NCBI GenBank assembly: GCA_964428935.1
Contig: CAYSAG010000001.1
Location: forward strand, 1 to 64,000
Reading direction: 5' to 3'
DNA from: JAADHY01 sp964428935
Lineage (GTDB): Bacteria; Planctomycetota; Planctomycetia; Planctomycetales; Planctomycetaceae
DNA: 64,000 nucleotides
Positions 54,311 to 63,401 of this stretch are shown piece after piece. How positions within the stretch are numbered: position 1 is the stretch's first letter; every line of letters begins with the position of its first letter. Below the pieces are notes generated by a model. The model was not told the DNA's origin. It saw only the letters and a list, made by a program, of their open reading frames with translations, and did not search any database. Position numbers and translations under genes: made by a program.

Positions 54311-56350
54311 ATGGCGGGGATGAGAGTGGATCGGAACGTCAAGTGGTTTGCAGGCATCCTTCTGGCCATGGTGGTTTTTTTTGCGGCCGAAGCTCGCGGG
54401 CAAATGTCGCCGGAGGAGCACGCGAAACATCATCCGGGACAAGCGGTTGAAAAGGGACCCCCGCCCGGAAAAGGGCCTGCTGCAGGAGGCGCAGGCGGTG
54501 GCGGGCCGATGGGTGGCAAAGGGATGGGCGGCATGATGGAAAAGATGGGGGCTCCCAAACCAAAGGAAATGTACCCCAAGCTCATGTCGCTTCCCGACCT
54601 GCCGATGGAAGAACGCGCAGAAATTGAACGGGAAGCTCACCAGCGCATGTTGGCTGGAACGGCTTTGATGTCGGAAGGATTGGAACGGCTGGCTGACGCA
54701 GCGTCGACCGACGATTTCGCAGCCATGCAAGAGGCAACGGCTACCGTCCGTGAAGGACTGGCTCAGTTCGAGAGCGGACTGGCGGCCCATCGGGCCATTG
54801 CCGAAGGAAAAGCTCCTCGCAACGTGGCTCTGCAATGGTTCAAGCGAGAAATGAACCTGCTGCCCCCTGCTGGGCCTGAACCCGAGCTTCGATTTTGGGG
54901 GATGAGCGTGTTTCACACCGCGCTGATGGTTTTCTTGACCGTCTTCACGGTCGGAGCGATTTGGATGTACTTCCACAAGATGCGTCGAGCGGCGGTTCTG
55001 CTGGAACAGTTGACGGCCAAGCAGGAGACCGGCGCGACAGACGCGACGGTTTCGTCTGCTAGGCCCGGTCGTCCTTCGGAAGGTGACGCTGCGGCAGGTG
55101 TTTCCACGGCATCCCACATCCCGCCCACGAAGCCTGCGGCGAGTGCGGTGCCTCTTGCGCGGAGCGTCGAAGGGCCCGCGGAGAGGAAAGTGGCGGGCAC
55201 GCCGCAAGAGGAGTGTTGTCAGCAGCCGGAAGGGCCTTGCGTCTCTGATTCGATGCCGTCTGACCGTCTCGAGGTTTCGCAAGGCCTCTTGCCGACCGTC
55301 AAACGAAAACTGTGTCGACTGCGCGTGGCAGGAATTTTTCAAGAAACGCCCGACGTCAAGACCTTTCGCCTGGTGGCGTGCCACGGCGGCGCGTTGCCGT
55401 TTAGCTACCTGCCTGGCCAGTTTCTCACGCTGACGCTTCCCGTCGGCGAGAAACCGATTCGCCGCAGCTACACGATTTCCTCTTCCCCGACCCAAGGCTA
55501 CTACTGCGAGATCACGGTCAAGAGGGAAGAGCACGGCCTCGGCTCACGCTACCTGCACGACGTGGTGAAAGTGGGAGACACGTTGGAGGTGCAGGCGCCG
55601 AGTGGAAAATTCGTTTTCACAGGGAAAGAGGCCGACAGCGTGGTGCTGATCGCAGGCGGCGTGGGAATCACGCCGATGATGAGCATCACGCGGGCCCTGA
55701 CCGACATGGGGTGGAACGGCGAGATCTACTTCATCGTGGCCTGCCGCGATCCGGATCACTTCATCTTTCGCGACGAGCTGACTCGGCTTCAGCAGCGACA
55801 CCCCAATCTGCACTTGTTTGTGGCGATGAGCCGACTGCAGACAGACATCGAAGGCTACCACCGCGGACGGCTTTCGAAGGACCTGCTGTCTGAGTGGGTG
55901 CCGGAGATCGCCACCAGGCGAATCCATTTGTGCGGAGCACCGCCGATGATGGAGGCCACCAAGAAAATGTTGGCCGAGCTCGGCGTGCCGGAAGCAAACG
56001 TCTTGACCGAGGACTTTGGCTCGCTGCGCAAGCCTCACGTCCGAGCGAAGGTCGAGCGGGAGGCACAGGCACCTGCTGAGCCGGCGGCAGGGCCGACCGT
56101 CAACTTCGCGAAGTCGGGCAAAACGACAACACTGCTGCCCGACGAAACGCTGCTGGAAGCGGCCGAGCGGGTCGGAGTCGAGATCGACTACTCGTGTCGA
56201 GTCGGCATGTGTGGCGTCTGCGCCGTCAAGCTGCTCGCCGGTCACGTGACCATGGAGAACGACGACGGACTCGACCCGGACGACCAAGCAGCCGGCATGA
56301 TCCTGGCCTGTCAGGCCAAGACCGACGTGGACGTGACTCTCGACGCATGA
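54311..56350 (+). CDS. membrane-anchored ferredoxin/FAD-NAD(P)H oxidoreductase
   Basis: This encodes 679 residues; the ATG at 54311 or 54320 may start it. Residues 11-27 are a signal or anchor helix. About 30-190 form an extracytoplasmic Gly/Met/Lys-rich and helical domain. A second membrane helix at about 200-220 leads to a flavodoxin-reductase unit: FAD motif RRSYTISSS (near 383) and NAD(P) motif GGVGITPMMS (near 450). A plant-type 2Fe-2S ferredoxin domain ends the chain with Cys629, Cys634, Cys637 and Cys667. The topology puts the redox domains in the cytoplasm. It probably exchanges electrons between NAD(P)H and the membrane cytochrome encoded next. Confidence 0.87.
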   Translation: MAGMRVDRNVKWFAGILLAMVVFFAAEARGQMSPEEHAKHHPGQAVEKGPPPGKGPAAGGAGGGGPMGGKGMGGMMEKMGAPKPKEMYPKLMSLPDLPMEERAEIEREAHQRMLAGTALMSEGLERLADAASTDDFAAMQEATATVREGLAQFESGLAAHRAIAEGKAPRNVALQWFKREMNLLPPAGPEPELRFWGMSVFHTALMVFLTVFTVGAIWMYFHKMRRAAVLLEQLTAKQETGATDATVSSARPGRPSEGDAAAGVSTASHIPPTKPAASAVPLARSVEGPAERKVAGTPQEECCQQPEGPCVSDSMPSDRLEVSQGLLPTVKRKLCRLRVAGIFQETPDVKTFRLVACHGGALPFSYLPGQFLTLTLPVGEKPIRRSYTISSSPTQGYYCEITVKREEHGLGSRYLHDVVKVGDTLEVQAPSGKFVFTGKEADSVVLIAGGVGITPMMSITRALTDMGWNGEIYFIVACRDPDHFIFRDELTRLQQRHPNLHLFVAMSRLQTDIEGYHRGRLSKDLLSEWVPEIATRRIHLCGAPPMMEATKKMLAELGVPEANVLTEDFGSLRKPHVRAKVEREAQAPAEPAAGPTVNFAKSGKTTTLLPDETLLEAAERVGVEIDYSCRVGMCGVCAVKLLAGHVTMENDDGLDPDDQAAGMILACQAKTDVDVTLDA

Positions 56351-56383
56351 CAACCATTCCGGACCCCTCTTTCCGACGGACCT

Positions 56384-56614
56384 ATGAAAGAACGCGAGCG
56401 GATTGTTGCCACCGGCTTGACCGTATTGATGGTCATTTTGTGGTTGGGGTTTCTTGTGCATCGGTCTCCACGGTTTGCCGGCACACTCGCCGGCGGGCTG
56501 CTGGCCGTGACCGGTGCCCTGCTCATGCTCGTGCCTCTGTTGTACTCGGCCGTCAAACGCGTGTCTTCAATAAAAAGGCGGTCACGCGGCGGGTCTCGAT
56601 GCGCACTTTGCTGA
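56384..56614 (+). CDS. small membrane protein (possible 5' part of a split gene)
   Basis: This encodes 76 residues with two membrane helices (VATGLTVLMVILWLGFLV and TLAGGLLAVTGALLMLVPLLY). The last ten residues (SRGGSRCALC) look out of frame, whereas the -1 frame from the A run near 56570 continues plausibly (KKAVTRRVS) straight into the next gene. So it may be the start of a four-helix protein broken by one missing base, or a separate gene overlapping the next by 16 bases. Confidence 0.6.
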   Translation: MKERERIVATGLTVLMVILWLGFLVHRSPRFAGTLAGGLLAVTGALLMLVPLLYSAVKRVSSIKRRSRGGSRCALC

Positions 56615-57159
56615 CTTGGCACATCTACGCCGGTATCGTGGGCCCCATCTTGGTGCTGCTGCACACCGGCCACAAGTTCGTCAGCCCGCTGGGAATCGCG
56701 TTGACGAGCATGACGTTGCTGGTGGTGCTCAGCGGCTTCGCCGGCCGGTACTTGATGAATCAGATTTCGACGGAAATTCGGCAGAAAAAAGCCATGCTCA
56801 GTCAGCTCCAGACAGCCTACGAACACGCTGCGGCCCAGTTGGCGGACTACCCCGACCGGGCTGCTCTGCTGCGTCCGTTTGCAGGCTTCTGGGGCCGATT
56901 GGCGGCCGCGCTGGTGGTGCGCGAGTCGCCTGAAGCGAGTCCCAACACAACCACAGAAGGCCCACCCGACCCCGTCTTATTGCTGAGACTCTCCGACGCC
57001 ATGGCCGACGTGGAGTACGCCATCAAGACGCACGAAACGTTCAAACGCTGGTTTGGCAAATGGCTGAAATTTCACATTGTGATTTCCGTGATCCTCTACG
57101 GGCTGATGGCCTTGCACGTGTGGGCGGCAATTCACTTCGGGCTGAGGTGGTTTGAATGA
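56599..57159 (+). CDS. membrane cytochrome b-like subunit
   Basis: This encodes 186 residues with about three membrane helices. Histidines occur near the first helix (WHIYAGIVGPILVLLHTGHKF) and the last (KFHIVISVILYGLMALHVWAAIHFG), suitable to bind two b hemes as in succinate/fumarate-reductase or b561-like anchors. A coiled, charged segment lies between. Its stop overlaps the start of the heptaheme gene (ATGA at 57156-57159), so both are made together. It should carry electrons across the membrane between the reductase and the heptaheme protein. Heme binding is inferred. Confidence 0.75.
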   Translation: MRTLLTWHIYAGIVGPILVLLHTGHKFVSPLGIALTSMTLLVVLSGFAGRYLMNQISTEIRQKKAMLSQLQTAYEHAAAQLADYPDRAALLRPFAGFWGRLAAALVVRESPEASPNTTTEGPPDPVLLLRLSDAMADVEYAIKTHETFKRWFGKWLKFHIVISVILYGLMALHVWAAIHFGLRWFE

Positions 57160-57944
57160 GGTGGTCAAGGCGAAAACTGACGTCCTGTGCCGGTGCATCC
57201 ATCGCGCTGATGACACTCTGGTGGCTGACTCCACCGGACGCAGCATGGAAACGCGCCGCAACGTGGCAGCGGCTGGCTGAGCCGGGGAAGCTTTCCGCCG
57301 CACACCAACACCTCGAGCAGGACTGTTCGGCCTGCCACACGCCCGTCCGTGGAGTCGAGGCGGTTCGGTGCATTCTATGCCACGCGAACGACGAGGCGGT
57401 GCTACAGCGCCAGCCCACTGCCTTCCACGCCAACGTCGCGGGTTGCAAACCGTGCCACCCGGAGCACCGCGGTGCGGCTCAGCGCCCGACCGTGATGGAC
57501 CACCGAGCCCTGGTGCGTCTCGGGTTGAGACAACTGGGGACGGCCGCAGCAGACAGCCAGAGCCGAGCTGTCCGTGCAGCCCTCCTCCGATGGATGGACG
57601 AAGCAACGCCGCCGCACGAACGGATCGGGGTGGAAGAAGCTGTGCTGGACTGCTCCACCTGCCACGCCAACGACGACCGCCACTTCGGCCTGTTTGGCGA
57701 CGACTGTGCGCAGTGCCACGCGACCGACCGCTGGGTCATTCCCGAATTCCGGCATCCCTCCCCCCGTTCGACCGACTGCGCTCAGTGCCACCAAGCTCCA
57801 CCTAGCCACTACATGAAGCACTTCAACATGATCTCGCAGAAGGTCGCCGGGCGGCCCCGAGCTCGAGTCGACCAGTGCTTCCTTTGCCACCAGACGACGT
57901 CGTGGAACGACATCAAGCGAGTGGGCTGGTACAAACACCACTGA
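57156..57944 (+). CDS. periplasmic heptaheme cytochrome c
   Basis: This encodes 262 residues with an N-terminal signal or anchor (about 10-27) and seven CxxCH motifs (Cys57, 72, 97, 166, 184, 208, 241). Extra histidines (HPEH, MDHR, HYMKHF) can supply distal ligands, as in class III and cytochrome c7-type proteins. The first three hemes and last four are separated by a helical linker (about 110-160). The 4-base overlap with the membrane cytochrome gene shows a shared operon. It is the likely periplasmic end of the electron path; the final partner is unknown. Confidence 0.88.
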   Translation: MRWSRRKLTSCAGASIALMTLWWLTPPDAAWKRAATWQRLAEPGKLSAAHQHLEQDCSACHTPVRGVEAVRCILCHANDEAVLQRQPTAFHANVAGCKPCHPEHRGAAQRPTVMDHRALVRLGLRQLGTAAADSQSRAVRAALLRWMDEATPPHERIGVEEAVLDCSTCHANDDRHFGLFGDDCAQCHATDRWVIPEFRHPSPRSTDCAQCHQAPPSHYMKHFNMISQKVAGRPRARVDQCFLCHQTTSWNDIKRVGWYKHH

Positions 57945-58167
57945 AACGCGGGACAGAAATCACTGGTTGTTTCGGCCGTGGCAGACAAGCTGCCTTCGGG
58001 CGACCAAGCAGCCATGAGTGGCCCTGGGGCGTTGCAATTAGCGCAGAGTTCGTGACATACTGGCGGCGACACGAAGCGGGGGCTCGCGGCCGGCCGTTCT
58101 TCGTCCGTGCGGGGCGCGAGCGGCTTGGGTTGAAGTTTGGCCTGCCGACAGACGGGGAGAGCGCACC

Positions 58168-59169
58168 ATGGTCGTTGTCGAATCCTACCCGGTCGCCGTG
58201 CTGTTGTGTGTCGTCACCATGTTGTGTTGGGGGTCATGGGCGAACACGCAGAAGCTGGCGACAAAGGAATGGCCATTTCAACTGTTCTACTGGGACTACG
58301 CCATTGGCGTCGTTCTGCTATCGCTGTTGCTGGGTTTCACCTTGGGAAGCTTTGGCAGTCAAGGACGCAGCTTTTGCCCGGACCTGGCTCAGGCTGAACC
58401 AGCCGCTTTGTGGTCGGCCTTTCTTGGCGGCGTGATTTTCAACCTGTCGAACATCCTGTTGGTCGCGTCGCTGGACATTGCCGGAATGGCCGTGGCGTTT
58501 CCAATCGGAGTCGGACTGGCGCTGTCGTTGGGCGTCTTGACGACCTACCTGACCAAGCCGGAAGGCAACCCGTTCTTGCTGGCGGTGGGGGTGGCCTGTG
58601 TCTTGATTGCCATTGTTGTGGACGCGTTGGCCTACAAGCGGCTGGCGGCTGGGGAGCAGAAGACACCGGTCAAGGGCATTGCCTTGGCTGTGGCGGCCGG
58701 TGTGCTCATGGGGTTCTTCTACCGGTACGTGGTGGCCGCCATGGCTCGCGATTTCGCAAACCCGGAAGCCGGCAAGCTGACGCCGTACTCGGCCGTGTTC
58801 GTCTTTTCGGTCGGTCTGTTCCTTTCGAACTTTGCGTGGAACACGTTGGTTATGTGGAAGCCGTTTTCCGGGCCGCCGGTGTCGTTTGGCGACTATTTTT
58901 CGAAAGGCAATTTGCGGTTGCACCTGATCGGCATTTTGGGCGGAATGATTTGGAACACGGGAATGGCGTTTAGCATCATTGCGTCGGACGCGGCCAGTCC
59001 GGCGGTGTCGTACGGCTTGGGGCAAGGAGCGACCATGGTGGCGGCCATTTGGGGCGTGTTCATTTGGAAGGAGTTTTCTGGAGCGCCGAAAGGAACGAAC
59101 AAGCTGCTGGCGGCCATGTTTGTCTTTTACTTGTTGGGGTTGTCGATTCTAATCGCGGCGAAGCTGTGA
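58168..59169 (+). CDS. GRP/DMT-type sugar permease-like transporter
   Basis: This encodes 333 residues with about ten membrane helices (for example VAVLLCVVTMLCWGSWANTQ at the start and LLAAMFVFYLLGLSILIAA at the end). The layout and motifs (MLCWGSWANTQK, AFPIGVGLALSLGV, YGLGQGATMVAAIWGVFIWKEF) match the drug/metabolite-type sugar transporters of the GRP/RhaT-like group. GGGGAGA precedes the ATG. Ribokinase starts 12 bases later, so the pair probably imports and phosphorylates a pentose or nucleoside-derived sugar. Confidence 0.85.
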   Translation: MVVVESYPVAVLLCVVTMLCWGSWANTQKLATKEWPFQLFYWDYAIGVVLLSLLLGFTLGSFGSQGRSFCPDLAQAEPAALWSAFLGGVIFNLSNILLVASLDIAGMAVAFPIGVGLALSLGVLTTYLTKPEGNPFLLAVGVACVLIAIVVDALAYKRLAAGEQKTPVKGIALAVAAGVLMGFFYRYVVAAMARDFANPEAGKLTPYSAVFVFSVGLFLSNFAWNTLVMWKPFSGPPVSFGDYFSKGNLRLHLIGILGGMIWNTGMAFSIIASDAASPAVSYGLGQGATMVAAIWGVFIWKEFSGAPKGTNKLLAAMFVFYLLGLSILIAAKL

Positions 59170-59181
59170 GGAGGGGCGACC

Positions 59182-60126
59182 GTGTCGGGTCAAGTCGTCG
59201 TCGTTGGCAGTTCGAACACCGACATGATTCTGCAGGTGCCGCGGATTCCGCGGCCTGGCGAGACGGTTCTGGGCGGTGAGTTTTCCATGGCCGCTGGTGG
59301 CAAGGGAGCGAACCAGGCCGTGGCGGCGGCGCGAGCCGGAGCGGCGGTCTGGCTGGTTGCGCGAGTTGGGCGAGATTTGTTCGGTGACCGAGCGGTGGAG
59401 GGGTTTCGCGAGGAAGGCATTTGCGTGGACTTTGTCTTCCGTGACCCGAACGCTCCTTCGGGCGTGGCGTTGATTTTCGTCGCACCCGACGGCGAGAACA
59501 GCATTGGCGTCGCTTCCGGAGCGAACGGGCGGTTGTCGCCGGAGGACGTGGCGGCTGCCCAGCCAGCGTTGGAAAGGGCCGACGTGGTCCTGCTGCAACT
59601 GGAGGTGCCGCTGGAGACGGTGACGGCGGCGGCTGAACGAGCAGCCGAGCGGGGAGTGCGGGTCGTGTTGAACCCAGCACCGGCCCGCGAGCTGCCCGAC
59701 CAGCTGCTGCAGAACGTGTCGGTGCTCACGCCAAACGAAACCGAAGCCGAGCTGCTGACGGGCGTGTCGGTGCAAGACGAGGCGTCGGCGCGGGAAGCGG
59801 CAGACAGGCTGCGAGCACGTGGTGTGGAAACGGTCATTGTCACGCTGGGAGCTCGCGGCGCGCTGGTTCGCTCGGCTGACCGGTGCGAGCTGGTTCCGGC
59901 CTTTCCGGTCGAACCGGTCGACACGACGGCGGCCGGCGACGTGTTCAACGGCGTCCTGGCGGTGGGGTTGGCGGAGGGCAAGCCGTTGCTGGAGGCGGTT
60001 CGGTTCGCCAACGCGGCCGCGGCTCTTTCCGTGACGAAGCTGGGCGCGCAGCCTTCGGCTCCGACGCGTCAAGCGGTGGAGACGTTTCTGGCCGAGCGAG
60101 GGGGAGCCGGCGGAGCGTCGTGCTGA
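59182..60126 (+). CDS. rbsK: ribokinase
   Basis: This encodes 314 residues. It starts with GTG at 59182, preceded by GAGGAGGGG. PfkB-family signatures are present: NTDMILQVPRIPRPGETVLGG, AAGGKGANQAVAAARAG, and the C-terminal DTTAAGDVFNGVLAVGLAEG with the catalytic Asp near residue 253. The LNPAPARELP and LTPNETEAELLTG segments are typical for ribokinase. It phosphorylates D-ribose with ATP. The upstream permease is the obvious supplier of substrate. Confidence 0.94.
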   Translation: MSGQVVVVGSSNTDMILQVPRIPRPGETVLGGEFSMAAGGKGANQAVAAARAGAAVWLVARVGRDLFGDRAVEGFREEGICVDFVFRDPNAPSGVALIFVAPDGENSIGVASGANGRLSPEDVAAAQPALERADVVLLQLEVPLETVTAAAERAAERGVRVVLNPAPARELPDQLLQNVSVLTPNETEAELLTGVSVQDEASAREAADRLRARGVETVIVTLGARGALVRSADRCELVPAFPVEPVDTTAAGDVFNGVLAVGLAEGKPLLEAVRFANAAAALSVTKLGAQPSAPTRQAVETFLAERGGAGGASC

Positions 60127-60272
60127 CAGGGCAGAGGGAGACAGGACGTCCCGTCCGCGGCCCACAAACGGTCGCCTTTGTCAACAAGTTGCGACTGGCC
60201 GCGTCGACAGACGAGTGTGGCAGGTCGAGTGCGGACGGTGCTGCGCCGAGCGGCCGTCCGAATCTGTGCCGC

Positions 60273-61613
60273 TCACGCCACGGACCGCAAGTCCTCGACG
60301 GCCCGCGCGAAACCTTCGATTCGGTTCCCGGCCAGTTCAATGCGAGCGGCCTGTCGGCTGATTCGAATGCCGACTCGCCGGGCCGGACCGCGCGTTTCCA
60401 GAATTTCGTTGTCCACAATTCGCACGTCGTGAGTCTTTCCTCGAACGTCGATGGCCACGCCGTTTTCGCCGCCGTTGTTGACCAGTCGGTTCTTCTCGAC
60501 CGTGTTCCGATTGGCCCAGAAGTCCTGGCCGCGCTGTTCGTCGCGAAACAGAATGCCCACCTTTCCGCTGCCTGTGATTTCGTTGGCTCGCATGACGTTG
60601 TCCGTGTCGTTGTGGCCGATTGAGATGCCGTAGTCCCGGCTGTCCCGAATCCGGTTTCGCTCGGCGAGCCCAAACTTCACGCCCCAGCACCAGAACAAAC
60701 CGATGCGGTTTCGCTCCAGCCGGTTGTCGCGCAACACCGGACGTTGTGAGCCCGAGCCGGGGTGAATGCCCAGGCCGGCGTTGTCGTGACAATAGCAGTG
60801 TTCGACCACAACGTCGTGGCACACCTGGAAACTGATTCCGTCGCCATTGTAGTTCCTGGCGGTGACGCGTCGGACGGTGATTCGGTTGCAGTCTTGAAGG
60901 AAAATGCAGCCGCCGTAATTCCCGTTCAAGTTCTCGTTGTTGGCCGCGTTGCCGTCGAGCGTCAGGTTTTCGATGAGAATGTCGGAGGCGTTTTCGGCCG
61001 TGAGCAGTGGAAAGAGCAATGAGACGCGGGGCTGGCCGACCAGCCAAAGGTTGCGGCGAATGCCGTCGTTCAGTTTGAAGCGGTTGCCCGAGCGAGCAAC
61101 CAGCGTGCGCTTGACGACAATTCGAGCCCCGGTCGCGGGGTCGCGAGCGGTCAGCACGACGCCGTCTCCGACACGGAAGCCGCTCGCGTCCGACAGGGTG
61201 ATTTCCTGGTCGAACCAGTCCGAATCGGCTGCCAGTGGCACCGTGACGGACGGAACTTTGGTGAGAACGGTGTCGTCGCCCGAACCGACCAACCGCACTC
61301 GCGACGGCAAGTAGACGGCGTTTCGCAGCGTGAACGTGCCCGGCAACAGCTGGACCGTGCCTCCGCCTCGAGCTGCGGCGTAGTCCACGGCCGCCTGAAT
61401 GGCTTCCTCCGTCGTTCCGACAATGTCGCCCTTCTTGGGGCCGACTCGAATGGTCAGCCGCTCGTCCCACTTCGGTTCGTAACGGTCGTCGCCGTCTGTG
61501 GCCCGCGGGTTGACCACCGGTGGTGGGTCCCCGGCTCGGACTCGACGGCAAACTCCGGCCGCGGCTGCGGCAGCAACGAAAAACCTTCGCCGAGTCAACA
61601 CAAGTCTGCTCAT
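60273..61613 (-). CDS. Tat-exported parallel beta-helix protein
   Basis: This encodes 446 residues. GGGAGGAG precedes the start and a Tat signal (TRRRFFVAAAAAAG) follows. The body has the pectate-lyase-like opening (TEEAIQAAVDYAAARGGGTVQLLPGTFTL) and many coils of right-handed beta-helix (NGDGISFQVCHDVVVEHCYCHDNAGLGIH, RDNRLERNRIGLF, IRDSRDYGISIGH). Such proteins cleave or bind acidic polysaccharides. No catalytic residues can be assigned by eye. Confidence 0.87.
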   Translation of the reverse strand: MSRLVLTRRRFFVAAAAAAGVCRRVRAGDPPPVVNPRATDGDDRYEPKWDERLTIRVGPKKGDIVGTTEEAIQAAVDYAAARGGGTVQLLPGTFTLRNAVYLPSRVRLVGSGDDTVLTKVPSVTVPLAADSDWFDQEITLSDASGFRVGDGVVLTARDPATGARIVVKRTLVARSGNRFKLNDGIRRNLWLVGQPRVSLLFPLLTAENASDILIENLTLDGNAANNENLNGNYGGCIFLQDCNRITVRRVTARNYNGDGISFQVCHDVVVEHCYCHDNAGLGIHPGSGSQRPVLRDNRLERNRIGLFWCWGVKFGLAERNRIRDSRDYGISIGHNDTDNVMRANEITGSGKVGILFRDEQRGQDFWANRNTVEKNRLVNNGGENGVAIDVRGKTHDVRIVDNEILETRGPARRVGIRISRQAARIELAGNRIEGFARAVEDLRSVA

Positions 61614-61707
61614 GCTAGCTCCTCCCATTCGCTCGCAACGACGGTGGTCTCGCCGACACCGCTGCATTCGGAAGCTGTCTTCAAATTCGAGACCATATGG
61701 CTGCCGG

Positions 61708-62300
61708 ACGTTTTGGCGTCAAATCGATCATAGCGATCAAGATCATCGTCTCGCTGGTATCTGCCTAATGTCCATGGCCCTTCGACAAGCGGCGGAAGTG
61801 ACTCAGCCGGCCCATTGTCCGCTCCACGGTCCACCGCTTTGGTAACGCCACGAAGCCCTTCCGACACACAGGACGCAAAACCGTTTGAAGGACCTTCCGG
61901 CCGAACGGCCTCACCCACTCCGGCAACCCCTTCTTGCCATAGGCCGAGTCGGCGAGGATCCCCTTCAGCCGACGACATCGCCGAAGGACCGGCTCCAATT
62001 CCCGTTTCGCTTCCTCCCAATCTTGCACGCTCGCCGCGTGCACGTACAGCCCCAGCGTGTCGACCAACAAATGCCGCTTCCGGCCGAACAGCTTCTTGGT
62101 TCCGTCGTCACCTCTTCCGGGCCACCCACTTGCGTCGTCTGGACGCTCTGATTGTCCAGGATGCACACGGTCAGCGTGCGCTTCAGACTTCGCTCAGGGC
62201 GAAAGCCCGACTTTTCCGCTTCGTTGCGACCGCGCGGCCTCCTTCACACGTTCCGCCCGGTTCTTGTGGCAGTCTGCGGAGCGGAGGGTTTGGACCGGGT
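61708..62300 (-). pseudogene. IS5-family transposase remnant
   Basis: This is a decayed DDE transposase. Reading on the minus strand: HKNRAERVKEA near the 5' end, a shift, then KRTLTVCILDNQSVQTTQVGGP with the first catalytic Asp, a second shift near 62120, then TKKLFGRKRHLLVDTLGL, ILADSAYGKKG and WTVERTMGRLSHFRRLSKG. An in-frame TAG at 61765-61767 breaks the end, after which the matching tail ADTSETMILIAMI continues. At least two frameshifts and one stop make it inactive. No terminal inverted repeats were identified. GATC is frequent here, unlike the host DNA. Confidence 0.85.
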
Positions 62301-62312
62301 CGTTCTCCTGGT

Positions 62313-63401
62313 TCAGCTTGCCTGGACGGGTGACGGTTCCGAGGCGTCTTTTGGTACGATGGTGTTGCGTTCGGCGTCAGTCGGTCCAGCCAGCCGACGG
62401 CCCAAGGCTTCCGCGACGCGGCGGCACTCCCGCATGGTCTGCTCGAACGCGTCCGGCGTCAGCGACTGCTTTCCGTCGCTCAGTGCGTGCTGCGGGTCGG
62501 GGTGAACTTCGACGATCAGCCCGTCTGCCCCGGCTGCAATGGCCGCCAGGCACATCGGCGGCACCAGCGACGCCACGCCTGTCCCGTGACTGGGGTCGAC
62601 AATCACCGGCAGGTGAGTCCGCTCGTGCAAGTACGGCACTGTGGCCAGCGGCAAGGTGTAGCGCGTGTGCGTTTCGAACGTTCGGATTCCGCGTTCGCAC
62701 AAAATGACCTGTGAGTTGCCTTGGTCCAGAATGTACTCCGCCGCCAACAAAAACTCGTCCATGGTTGCTGCCGGACCGCGTTTCAGCAGCACCGGTTTTT
62801 TCGACTCACCGACCGCTCGCAACAGCGCGTAGTTCTGCATGTTTCGAGCGCCGACCTGTAGCACGTCGGCGTACTCAGCCACCAGCTCCACCTGCTCGGG
62901 CGTCATGACCTCCGTCACGACGGCCAACCCCGTGAGCTCGCGGGCCGCAGCCAGCAGCTCCAGCCCGCGGCGTTTCAGCCCTTGGAACGAGTACGGACTG
63001 GTCCGGGGCTTGAAGGCTCCGCCGCGCAGTCCCGTCGCTCCGGCTCGCCTGACCGCCTGGGCCGCCGCCAGAATCTGCTCCACCGACTCGACCGAACACG
63101 GACCGGCAATGACACCCACGGTTCCGTTCCCCACGACCAGGTCGCGGGCCTTCACCACCGTCGGCTCCGGCTTCGTCTCGCGGCTGGCGACCTTGTACGG
63201 GGCGAGAATGGGAATGACTTTTTCCACCTCGTCGTACGACTCCAGCACTTCCCGTTCGCCGTTCCGTTTCTCGCCAATGGCTGCAATGACCGTCCGGTTC
63301 GTGCCGACAATGACGTGTGCCTTCAGTCCCATTTCTTCCACGCGGCGGGCCATGCGTCGAACCATTTCGTCTGTCGCCCCTGGCTTCATGACGACGATCA
63401 T
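62313..63401 (-). CDS. aroF: 3-deoxy-7-phosphoheptulonate synthase (AroF/AroA type)
   Basis: This encodes 362 residues. The enzyme condenses PEP with erythrose-4-phosphate, the first shikimate-pathway step. An N-terminal ferredoxin-like regulatory domain (about 1-70, [16 protein letters not shown]) precedes the type I beta/alpha barrel: [55 protein letters not shown] and DPSHGTG. AAGGAGGTG lies upstream of the start. The C-terminus is extended by about 20 Pro/Ser-rich residues. A terminator-like hairpin sits 70 bases upstream in the leader and could regulate it. Confidence 0.95.
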   Translation of the reverse strand: MIVVMKPGATDEMVRRMARRVEEMGLKAHVIVGTNRTVIAAIGEKRNGEREVLESYDEVEKVIPILAPYKVASRETKPEPTVVKARDLVVGNGTVGVIAGPCSVESVEQILAAAQAVRRAGATGLRGGAFKPRTSPYSFQGLKRRGLELLAAARELTGLAVVTEVMTPEQVELVAEYADVLQVGARNMQNYALLRAVGESKKPVLLKRGPAATMDEFLLAAEYILDQGNSQVILCERGIRTFETHTRYTLPLATVPYLHERTHLPVIVDPSHGTGVASLVPPMCLAAIAAGADGLIVEVHPDPQHALSDGKQSLTPDAFEQTMRECRRVAEALGRRLAGPTDAERNTIVPKDASEPSPVQAS

